Source: JACPXH01 sp964409225 (GTDB lineage: Bacteria > Patescibacteriota > Minisyncoccia > JACPXH01). Taken from it: a stretch of DNA of 6,284 bases. The position numbers and the translations under genes are program-made. The notes beneath the pieces were generated by a model, which did not search any database, had not been told where the DNA came from, and worked only from the letters and a program-made list of their open reading frames with translations. This document shows positions 1 to 4,852 of the stretch, in pieces; position 1 is the stretch's first letter; every line of letters starts with the position of its first letter. Location of the stretch: NCBI GenBank assembly GCA_964409225.1, contig CAYPCM010000033.1, positions 1 through 6,284 of the forward strand, written 5' to 3'.

Positions 1-1
1 A

Positions 2-1153
2 GACGAGCCGCACCGGTTCTATTCGCGCATCATGCTCTCGAAACCCAATTTTTTCCTTCAGAAAATTCCGTTTGACCAAATTTGGTTAAAGTCGCCAGCA
101 TGGTACGGCGATAACCGAATTGAGCTTCTGTTGGCGAAGCAGGCGGTTCGGCTGGATCCGGCCCAAAAACTCGTCGTTCTGAAAAGCGGCGAGGAGTTTC
201 GATACCAAAAGCTTTTGCTTGCCGTGGGCGGCTGCGCGCGCACGTGGGGCGGTGTGGCCGGCCACGACAAGCGCGGTATTCATTATTTGCGCACCTTGGA
301 TGACGCCAAAAACATTATGGCCGCGATGAAATCAGTCAAAGTCGCGCGGGCGGTTGCCGTGGGCGGAGGGTTTGTGAGCTTCGAGATGTGTGAGATGTTG
401 CGTAGGGGCGGGCTTGAAGTTTCTCTCATTCTCCGCGAGTCGTATTACTGGGAGCCGATTCTCGATAAATTCTCCGGTCAGATGATCGAAGCGGCTTTGG
501 AAAAAGGCGGGGTAAAGATCTTTCGAAATGCGGAAGTGAGCGAGGTGCGGGGGGGTGAAACGGTTGAAGGAGTAACGCTTCAGGACGGGACAGAGATTCT
601 TTGCGGATTGATTATCGTTGGCATCGGCGCGGTCTGCCCCTTCGCCTGGCTGCAGGCCGGGGGCGTGGCGGTCGGCCGCGGCATCCTCGCCAACGAATAT
701 CTCGAAACCAGCGTCCCCGACGTATGGGTTGCCGGGGACGCCGCGGAGTTCAACGACATTATTTTGGGCGGTCGCGTGCAGCTCGGCAATTGGGTGAACG
801 CCCAGATGCAGGGGAAGATTGCGGGGCTCAACATGGTTGGTCAAAAGCAACCATTCAAACTGGTGTCGTTTTATACGACCCAGGGCTTTGGCATTACTAT
901 TGCCTTTGTGGGCGATGTGCGGCTTGCGCAGGGACGCCGCGTGATTGCGCGCGGTGCGCCGGAGCTCGGTTGGCACGTGCGGCTCATTGTCAAAGACGGC
1001 GAGGTGGTGGGCGCGACCCTCCTCAATCGCACAGCAGAACTTGGTGCCATTTCGAAAATAATCGAGCAGAACGTTAACGTAGTTGGACGCGAAGGGGAAT
1101 TAGCCGATCCGCATTTCGATCTGAAGAAGTTAGTTTGGACGCAAAATTTCTAA
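2..1153 (+). CDS. FAD-dependent NAD(P)-disulfide-type oxidoreductase, 5'-truncated by window edge
   Basis: Likely a flavoprotein moving electrons between NAD(P)H and a partner, here plausibly the hydrogenase encoded next. The frame is open to the first base (codons from position 2 read DEPHRFYSRI before the ATG at 32), and this matches the pre-'YSR' segment of the family, so the ATG at 32 is internal and the N-terminal FAD-binding GxGxxG lies upstream of the window. In the 383-residue fragment: YQKLLLAVGG (about 68-77) closes the first FAD half; VGGGFVSFE (about 120-128) is the NAD(P)-binding Rossmann loop, with Ser in place of the usual third Gly; VWVAGDAAEF (about 241-250) is the second FAD motif; the last 100 residues form the C-terminal interface domain typical of putidaredoxin-reductase/NADH-oxidase-like proteins. 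Same strand as the hydrogenase genes but 131 bp away. The family is secure; the physiological partner is inferred. Confidence 0.9.
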   Translation, partial: DEPHRFYSRIMLSKPNFFLQKIPFDQIWLKSPAWYGDNRIELLLAKQAVRLDPAQKLVVLKSGEEFRYQKLLLAVGGCARTWGGVAGHDKRGIHYLRTLDDAKNIMAAMKSVKVARAVAVGGGFVSFEMCEMLRRGGLEVSLILRESYYWEPILDKFSGQMIEAALEKGGVKIFRNAEVSEVRGGETVEGVTLQDGTEILCGLIIVGIGAVCPFAWLQAGGVAVGRGILANEYLETSVPDVWVAGDAAEFNDIILGGRVQLGNWVNAQMQGKIAGLNMVGQKQPFKLVSFYTTQGFGITIAFVGDVRLAQGRRVIARGAPELGWHVRLIVKDGEVVGATLLNRTAELGAISKIIEQNVNVVGREGELADPHFDLKKLVWTQNF

Positions 1154-1267
1154 TTCCGAATTGACCTAATTTCTAATCAATGCCTAATGCAGTAATGACC
1201 AAACAGAATTTTAATCATTCGGTCATTGGGATTTGATTAGGAATTAGACATTAGGAATTAAGAATTC
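1151..1267. repeat. AT-rich imperfect inverted repeat between oxidoreductase and hydrogenase genes
   Basis: This spacer holds no gene. Its two halves are imperfect reverse complements: AATGACC at 1194-1200 pairs with GGTCATT at 1221-1227, and outward of these the left arm (units such as CTAATTTCTAATCAA) faces the right arm (TTGATTAGGAATTAG, ATTAGGAATTA). The loop is 1201-1220. Composition is far more AT-rich than the flanking genes. Arrays of 'attaggaattag' with AATGACC/GGTCATT near the centre are, from memory, common intergenic repeats in Patescibacteria genomes. It begins right at the oxidoreductase stop codon (TAA 1151-1153), so a transcript hairpin here could reduce read-through or protect 3' ends. 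No T-tract typical of an intrinsic terminator follows, and no clear promoter for the next gene is visible. Confidence 0.7.
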
Positions 1268-1284
1268 TTGTCAGCTATCAATAT

Positions 1285-1812
1285 ATGGCAGAAGCGTCAG
1301 ACATACAGCAGACTACCTCAACACCAACAACCCCCAAGATCAAACTTGGTTGGTTTTCGTTTTCCTGCTGCGAGGATAACACGATTGTCATGACCGAGAT
1401 CATGAACGATCACTGGCAAGAATGGAAGAAACTCTTCGATTTCCGGCATGCGCGGGTTTTTAAATCCCAGAACACTTTTGATGAATTCGATATTGCCTTC
1501 ATCGAAGGAGCCATTGCCTCAAAAGAACAGGAGGACCAACTCCGCGAGATCCGCGTGCGCTCGCATAAGCTCGTCGCCGTGGGTGCCTGCGCGATCGTGG
1601 GCATGCCCGCAGGCCAGCGCAATACGTTCACGCCCGAGCAAAACGCCGAAATTCAATACCTCATTGCCCGCTTCGCCGCGTTGCCCAAGGTGTTGAAGGT
1701 TTCGGAAGTGGTGAAGGTGGATGCCGAAATCCCCGGCTGCCCCATGGAACCGAAAAGGTTTTTGGAGGTGGTCAATCGGATAGTTGGCGAACTTACGGCG
1801 ACGAATGCCTAA
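1285..1812 (+). CDS. [NiFe]-hydrogenase small subunit (NADH:quinone oxidoreductase 20-kDa-like)
   Basis: Electron-transfer subunit that would carry the iron-sulfur cluster nearest the Ni-Fe site of the large subunit encoded 8 bp downstream. The 175-residue protein is short, as in group 3/4 hydrogenases and NuoB, and has no Tat signal and no C-terminal multi-cluster domain, so it should be cytosolic with a single cluster. Four Cys fit as ligands: adjacent C28-C29 in FSFSCCED, C102 in VGACAIVG, and C152 in the PGCP motif. Residues 1-18 are a polar, Thr/Pro-rich tail. The CC pair replaces the CxxC of most hydrogenases and resembles NuoB cluster N2. The start at 1285 is the only ATG before the conserved block, but no Shine-Dalgarno sequence precedes it. 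An 'orphan' 20-kDa complex I-like protein is the alternative, made unlikely by the neighbour. Confidence 0.88.
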   Translation: MAEASDIQQTTSTPTTPKIKLGWFSFSCCEDNTIVMTEIMNDHWQEWKKLFDFRHARVFKSQNTFDEFDIAFIEGAIASKEQEDQLREIRVRSHKLVAVGACAIVGMPAGQRNTFTPEQNAEIQYLIARFAALPKVLKVSEVVKVDAEIPGCPMEPKRFLEVVNRIVGELTATNA

Positions 1813-1820
1813 ACCGAACC

Positions 1821-3119
1821 ATGCACACCTTTGACCTCAATCTCGATCGCATTACCAAAGTGGAAGGTTCGGCGTCTTTGGAAGTGCGGGTCAGAGACAA
1901 CAAAGTCGAGCACGTGCATTTCAAGATTACCGAATACAAGCGCTTTTTCACCGAAGCGATGAAGGGCAAACCCATTACCGCCCTGCCGCAGTTGCTCTCG
2001 CGTATCTGTGGCACGTGTTCAAACGCGCATTTGATGGCTTCGATTGAAGCGTGCGAGCGGGCGCTTGGCATCACGCCAACCGAGCAGACCATGGCGTTGC
2101 GCAACCTCACGATGTACGGGCTCAACATCCGCGACCACGCCTTGCATCTGTATTTGTTTGTGATGCCGGATCTATTTGGCAAGGACGCGTTCCTTGATCT
2201 CGATGAGAACGATCCGGTTCAGCATCAACTTTTGCACGACGGCTTCGATATCAAATCCGAGGGGAATTTCCTCGCGACGCTCGTCGCGGGCAGATCGGTG
2301 CATGCGGTCTATCCAACGATCGGCGGGTTTCTGCGATTTCCCGAACCGGGAGGCGTCAAAGAGGCGGTGGGTCGGCTCGAGGCGATTCGCCCCGCAGTTG
2401 TGCGGCTCGTTGAAGTATTCAAGAATGCACCCTTCCACTTTGATCGAAAAACCAACTTTATGGCGTTGGTGCCGACCGGGCCGCGCTTTGGCTATTTGCA
2501 GGGCTGTATCATGACCGGCAAGGGCGAGTGCATCCCGGAAGAGCATTTTGGCGAGCATTTGGAGCGGGTGGTGCTGCCGTACTCGCAAGCGTCGGCCTAC
2601 CAGCACGAAGGCGAGGCGTACATGGTGGGTGCCTTGGCGCGTTTGAATCTTGCCAAGGATAAACTCCATCCCAAAACGAAAGAGACGTTAGGCGCGACAC
2701 TCGATCTGTTCCCGTCAACCGATATGTTCATGAACAACGTGGCTCAAGCGATCGAGATTCTGCACTGCGTGGACGATGCGATCGAGGTGCTTGAGTCCCG
2801 TACGTTTGCGCCCGAACCTTTGATCAAGGTGCCGTACCGTGAGGCGGTTGGCGTGGGCGTGATTGAAGCGCCCCGCGGCACGCTCTACCACAAAGTGCAC
2901 GTGGGTGCGGACGGGGTGGTCAAAGACGGTGAGATCGTGGTGCCAACGGGGCAAAATCAAATCAATATCGAGGGAGACATCCATCGGCTTGTGCAGGAGT
3001 TGGTACCCGAGACGCCGAAAGACAAAATTGCGTTTGAAATTGAAAAACTCATCCGCGTCTACGATCCCTGCATGAGTTGTGCGGCGCACTTCTTGAAGGT
3101 GGATTGGGAAGAACGTTAA
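1821..3119 (+). CDS. [NiFe]-hydrogenase large (catalytic) subunit, group 3-like
   Basis: Catalyses reversible H2 oxidation / proton reduction at a Ni-Fe(CN)2CO centre. Visible signatures in the 432 residues: ITKVEG (11-16) with E15; RICGTCSNAH (61-70) giving C63 and C66, the first Cys pair, with H70; SQASAYQHEGEAYMVGALARLNL in the middle matches the family's 'G-x-Y-M-V-G-x-L-A-R' segment; DPCMSCAAH (415-423) gives C417 and C420, the second pair. The residues after H423, FLKVDWEER, are the tail expected to be removed by a maturation protease, so the enzyme is predicted to be functional and Ni-containing. Length and lack of signal peptide fit cytosolic NAD(P)-linked group 3 (3b-like) enzymes. 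It starts 8 bp after the small-subunit stop, without a visible Shine-Dalgarno, so coupled translation is likely. Exact subgroup is inferred. Confidence 0.95.
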   Translation: MHTFDLNLDRITKVEGSASLEVRVRDNKVEHVHFKITEYKRFFTEAMKGKPITALPQLLSRICGTCSNAHLMASIEACERALGITPTEQTMALRNLTMYGLNIRDHALHLYLFVMPDLFGKDAFLDLDENDPVQHQLLHDGFDIKSEGNFLATLVAGRSVHAVYPTIGGFLRFPEPGGVKEAVGRLEAIRPAVVRLVEVFKNAPFHFDRKTNFMALVPTGPRFGYLQGCIMTGKGECIPEEHFGEHLERVVLPYSQASAYQHEGEAYMVGALARLNLAKDKLHPKTKETLGATLDLFPSTDMFMNNVAQAIEILHCVDDAIEVLESRTFAPEPLIKVPYREAVGVGVIEAPRGTLYHKVHVGADGVVKDGEIVVPTGQNQINIEGDIHRLVQELVPETPKDKIAFEIEKLIRVYDPCMSCAAHFLKVDWEER

Positions 3120-3135
3120 CGTTCTTCCCAATCCA
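3100..3135. repeat. Perfect 36-bp palindrome over the large-subunit stop codon
   Basis: The half-site TGGATTGGGAAGAACGTT (3100-3117) is followed directly by its exact reverse complement (3118-3135), with no spacer. It encodes the last residues of the hydrogenase large subunit (from within V427 to R432), the TAA stop at 3117-3119 and 16 bases beyond. In RNA it would fold into a hairpin of up to 16 bp with a 4-nt loop. No U-tract follows, so it is not a standard intrinsic terminator; mRNA 3'-end protection or an insertion scar are possibilities. Confidence 0.9.
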
Positions 3136-3206
3136 TCCCGAGGGCCGCACTCGAGGGATCTCATTCTTGAGTTGTAGCGAGGGACGGAGGGTCTCGTATG
3201 AGAACC
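3135..3206. repeat. Repeat-like block with three CGAGGG units (possible interspersed repeat)
   Basis: Three copies of CGAGGG (3139-3144, 3152-3157, 3178-3183) and two related modules, TCTCATTCTTGAG (3159-3171) and GTCTCGTATGAG (3191-3202), each with its own small inverted repeat. On the minus strand it reads GAGACCCTCCGTCCCTCG then GAGATCCCTCGAGTGCGG and CCTCGGGATGG, which resembles the 'gagatccctcg...cctcgggatga' intergenic repeats I recall from many environmental bacterial genomes including CPR. It abuts the 36-bp palindrome exactly. No open frame here looks like protein. Copy number elsewhere in the genome cannot be seen. Confidence 0.45.
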
Positions 3207-3260
3207 GTTTTCGTTCCGGCGCATTCTGGACCTTGAGAGGAACGGGGATCTCCGCTTGGT

Positions 3261-3288
3261 TTGTCGGTTTTGGAGGGTGTGGTATACT
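3261..3288 (+). promoter_or_regulatory. Sigma70-type promoter upstream of the 3294-3528 RNA
   Basis: -35 TTGTCG (3261-3266), 16-bp spacer, -10 TATACT (3283-3288) preceded by TG at 3280-3281, an extended -10 (TGGTATACT). The same nine bases recur in the promoter at 6138-6166 and nearly so (TGGTACACT) at 4800-4808. Expected transcription start is about 3294-3297, pointing into a stretch without a convincing protein gene. Confidence 0.65.
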
Positions 3289-3433
3289 GAAAACGCACCG
3301 TGAGGGGCAGCCAGACCCATGCGGATTGCGTTCCTTCAACTGGCCCGGTTCTCCAACGTCCTACAGTGGCCCCGGTGGGCGGCGCGCCAGTGGCGATTGC
3401 CGGCCCCCCGAACGAAGGGAGGTGAAGAACGCC

Positions 3434-3460
3434 ATGAGGGCAGCGTTCGTGCGCGGATAG
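3434..3460 (+). CDS. Possible 8-residue peptide ORF with strong ribosome binding site
   Basis: ATG 3434 to TAG 3460 would encode MRAAFVRG. It is preceded by GGAGGTGA (3418-3425), an 8-nt perfect complement of the usual 16S rRNA 3' end, at an ideal 8-nt spacing; no other gene in the window except the one at 5648 has a comparable site. The start codon sits in the loop of the 3427-3448 hairpin and the stop lies in the 3449-3465 hairpin, while the alternative long helix (3328-3340 with 3422-3432) would cover part of the ribosome site. A leader peptide, a dual-function RNA, or chance purine-rich sequence are all possible. Confidence 0.25.
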   Translation: MRAAFVRG

Positions 3461-3490
3461 CGCACAGAAGAAGGGCGTACGTCGATCCAA

Positions 3491-3526
3491 GAGGGGCGAG
3501 CGATGCTCGCCCCTCCCAACTTTATT
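3491..3526. terminator. Strong intrinsic terminator between convergent units, possibly bidirectional
   Basis: GAGGGGCGAGC (3491-3501), loop GAT, and the exact complement GCTCGCCCCTC (3505-3515) form an 11-bp stem. On the plus strand it is followed by CCAACTTTATTT, a moderately T-rich tail; on the minus strand it lies 6 bp beyond the maturation protease stop, with a poor tail. It fits ending the plus-strand RNA and insulating the two converging transcripts. Confidence 0.75.
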
Positions 3527-3887
3527 TCAGGACGGATTCAAGCTCTCCGGACACCTGTTCTTCCGACATCGTCGGCGGCACGCCGATGATCTTTATATTT
3601 TTGAGTTTTCCGAGTTTTTTGAGGTATTTCAGGTACGAGCCAAGGTCGAAATCGTGCAGGGTGAGCCGCGGGGCGCTTACGAAGCGATCCACATCCGAAA
3701 ACACCGTTACGCGGTCAATGCCGGCCACGGTGTCAATTACCGTCATTTCCTCGGGGATGTCCCAGTCCTCGTTCGGGTCTTTGATCTGAAAATCTATATC
3801 GGGAAACTTCGCCTTGAGTTTCGGCAGTAGCCGAATCGGCAACGAATCTTCCGGGAGATTAGGATTGCCGAAGATATAAACCGTCAT
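3522..3887 (-). CDS. Hydrogenase maturation endopeptidase (HycI/HybD-like, peptidase M52/A31)
   Basis: Predicted to clip the C-terminal tail of the [NiFe] large subunit after Ni insertion, here after H423 of the protein encoded at 1821-3119. In 121 residues: YIFGNPNLPEDSLP (4-17) is the 'GNP-x-x-x-D/E-D' N-terminal motif with E13/D14; VIDTV (50-54) gives D52; LTLHDFDL (75-82) gives H78. These correspond to the three nickel-sensing residues of the family (E16, D62, H93 in HybD). IIGVPP (100-105) is the usual late strand. At 121 aa it is shorter than the roughly 150-160 of characterised members; the 53-77 region seems trimmed. AGGAAA 10 nt before the ATG is the ribosome site, and it lies inside the 38-bp palindrome (3898-3935). 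It is 83 bp downstream of the DUF6390-like gene, same strand, and convergent with the hydrogenase operon. Confidence 0.85.
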   Translation of the reverse strand: MTVYIFGNPNLPEDSLPIRLLPKLKAKFPDIDFQIKDPNEDWDIPEEMTVIDTVAGIDRVTVFSDVDRFVSAPRLTLHDFDLGSYLKYLKKLGKLKNIKIIGVPPTMSEEQVSGELESVLK

Positions 3888-3897
3888 GGTAACTGGT

Positions 3898-3935
3898 TTT
3901 CCTAATTATATCACGTACGTGATATAATTAGGAAA
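3898..3935. repeat. Perfect 38-bp palindrome upstream of the maturation protease
   Basis: The half-site TTTCCTAATTATATCACGT (3898-3916) is followed directly by its exact complement (3917-3935). Each arm carries TATAAT, one per strand (3923-3928 plus; 3905-3910 minus). On the minus strand the last bases of the 3' arm, AGGAAA, are the ribosome binding site of the protease, so a transcript coming from the upstream gene would fold it into a hairpin of up to 17 bp. No U-tract follows in either direction, which argues against an intrinsic terminator. A two-fold operator for a dimeric or tetrameric regulator is the other reading. The flanking plus strand repeats TAGGAAAG at 3929-3936 and 3939-3946. 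Confidence 0.92.
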
Positions 3936-3970
3936 GTGTAGGAAAGCAGTACTGATGGCGATTGGATTGT

Positions 3971-4747
3971 TCAGATGGTTTGATTCGCGAGCGCAAGGTG
4001 CTTTAGCGTGTATCGCTTGAGGGTCGCGGCTTGACGAGGCGTGATGACTTCGCACAGCACTCCCCAGTGCATTGAAACGATGTCGTCGACCTTCAACTGT
4101 TCGATGTCTGTTTCGGCTTCGAGCGGGCGCGTGAACGCTTTTTGTATCGGCTCGCCAAGCTGCAGTTTGCCCTCGAGGTGCCTGAGCGGTGCGGTTTCTA
4201 CGATAATTTTAGGGCCGTCCGAGGCCCTCACCGTCCCCCAGCTGATGCGGCAGGAATCCAGGGATTCGAGCGCGTGTTCGCGTTCGAGGTGCCCAGTGCG
4301 CTTCCAGATATCCAAAACGTGAAAAGAGTGGTGCGGCACCGCGGCCTGCCGGATTTTATCTTCAACGGTAGCAAATTCTTTTGGACCAATCCGTTTTTTT
4401 ACCTCCTGTTTTTCAATGAGGTGCCGCCACAGTTGTTGTTTTTCCACGTTCTCCAGCAGTTCGTTTCCCAGCCAGTACGCCTCCACCACGCGTTCGTCAA
4501 ATGCGTCGCGGATGCGGTTTGAATCGGCGATCAAGCGCAAATAGGGATACATGGTGCGGAAACCCTTGAGTAGGGATTCCAAATTTGGATCAGCCGCGCC
4601 GTGCTGCAGGTGGGCGAGGATTTCGGCGTTCGCGTCAGGACCGCAATAATGCAGGCGGTTGGGCCCAAACGCGTAGCGCGCCGAGCGCAGTAAGCCCGTG
4701 AAGGTGTGCGTCGGGGTTGTCGCGAGGAGAGTGGCGGTTTCGCGCAT
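3971..4747 (-). CDS. DUF6390-like protein, putative hydrogenase accessory protein
   Basis: A 258-residue cytosolic protein (no signal peptide or membrane segment) that I match from memory to the DUF6390 family, known mainly from actinobacteria; function unestablished. Landmarks in order: RYAFGPNRLHYCGPD (24-38) with C35; YPYLRLIA (67-74); VVEAYWLGNELL (87-98); VPHHSFHV (137-144) with H139, H140 and H143; CRISWG (166-171); a C-terminal beta-rich part with MHWGVLCEVITPRQ (226-239) and a final RYTLKHLALAN. The invariant-looking Cys and His residues would suit metal binding or redox chemistry, but this is a guess. It precedes the maturation protease on the same strand, and I recall such genes beside [NiFe] hydrogenases, so a maturation or assembly role is inferred. 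The start at 4747 follows an in-frame stop four codons upstream; GGGAG lies just 4 nt before it. Confidence 0.75.
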   Translation of the reverse strand: MRETATLLATTPTHTFTGLLRSARYAFGPNRLHYCGPDANAEILAHLQHGAADPNLESLLKGFRTMYPYLRLIADSNRIRDAFDERVVEAYWLGNELLENVEKQQLWRHLIEKQEVKKRIGPKEFATVEDKIRQAAVPHHSFHVLDIWKRTGHLEREHALESLDSCRISWGTVRASDGPKIIVETAPLRHLEGKLQLGEPIQKAFTRPLEAETDIEQLKVDDIVSMHWGVLCEVITPRQAATLKRYTLKHLALANQTI

Positions 4748-4755
4748 GCGCTCCC

Positions 4756-4784
4756 ATCATACTGCGCCGATGCCAACCTACCAA
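4756..4784 (-). promoter_or_regulatory. Candidate promoter for the DUF6390-like/protease operon, near-leaderless
   Basis: On the minus strand, TTGGTA (4784-4779) and TATGAT (4761-4756) are separated by 17 bp, 4/6 and 5/6 matches to the sigma70 consensus. The ATG at 4747 begins only 8 nt after the -10 hexamer, so transcription would start at or within a base or two of the start codon. That would give a leaderless mRNA and make the GGGAG upstream of the ATG irrelevant. Confidence 0.35.
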
Positions 4785-4799
4785 TACCCACTCGGTTTC

Positions 4800-4808
4800 T
4801 GGTACACT
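4800..4808 (+). promoter_or_regulatory. Extended -10 promoter element for the SHOCT protein gene
   Basis: TGGTACACT, one base different from the TGGTATACT found at 3280-3288 and 6158-6166. No good -35 is seen at 16-18 bp. Start would be near 4815, about 38 nt before the ATG at 4853. It is divergent from the minus-strand promoter at 4756-4784. Confidence 0.4.
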
Positions 4809-4852
4809 GAAGGCACGTATACCCGTATCAATAATCAAATCACGTCAAAGCC

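Larger units (their letters stand above)
3294..3528 (+). ncRNA. Candidate structured non-coding RNA, identity unknown
   Basis: A transcript of about 230 nt is bounded by a good promoter (3261-3288) and a strong GC-rich terminator hairpin (3491-3515), with no convincing protein on either strand. Helices visible: GAACGC 3427-3432 with GCGTTC 3443-3448; directly adjacent GTGCGC 3449-3454 with GCGCAC 3460-3465 (loop GGATA); a longer-range alternative, GCGTTCCTTCAAC (3328-3340) with GTGAAGAACGC (3422-3432), which excludes the first; and GAGGGGC 3302-3308 with GCCCCTC 3509-3515, which would compete with the terminator or close the 5' and 3' ends. I do not recognise it. The SRP core GGAA loop, the tmRNA 3' tRNA-like end and RNase P conserved regions are not found; 6S RNA cannot be ruled out. 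It may instead be a leader controlling a tiny ORF at 3434. Confidence 0.5.

Noticed and set aside
32..34. ATG at 32 as the start of the oxidoreductase
   Set aside because: The frame is open from position 2 and the preceding residues (EPHRFYSRI) fit the family, while the essential N-terminal FAD loop would be missing from a protein starting here.
332..976. 214-residue minus-strand frame inside the oxidoreductase
   Set aside because: It lies opposite a gene with clear FAD and NAD(P) motifs and shows no family features; an antisense shadow of a GC-rich gene.
1151..1267. CRISPR array, from the repeated attagga-type units
   Set aside because: Units are short, imperfect and arranged as inverted rather than evenly spaced direct repeats, and there is no spacer pattern.
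3077..3460. 127-residue plus-strand frame over the large-subunit end, repeat block and RNA
   Set aside because: It overlaps the large-subunit C-terminus out of frame, spans a promoter and repeats, and resembles no protein; only its last 8 codons have a good ribosome site.
3294..3500. SRP (4.5S) RNA, because GGTTCTCC...AACG and GAAGGGAG recall its sequence
   Set aside because: The invariant tip with GGUCCGGAAGG and AGCAG is not present and the order of segments does not fold as one SRP hairpin.
3319..3789. 156-residue plus-strand frame
   Set aside because: It runs antisense through most of the maturation protease and through the terminator hairpin, has no ribosome site and a low-complexity composition.
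3905..3910. Minus-strand TATAAT in the palindrome as the protease promoter
   Set aside because: Transcription would start about 7-8 bases later, inside or past the ribosome site, and no acceptable -35 is present 16-18 bp upstream.
3898..3935. 38-bp palindrome as an intrinsic terminator
   Set aside because: No T-tract follows on either strand, and the stem contains the ribosome site of the next gene.
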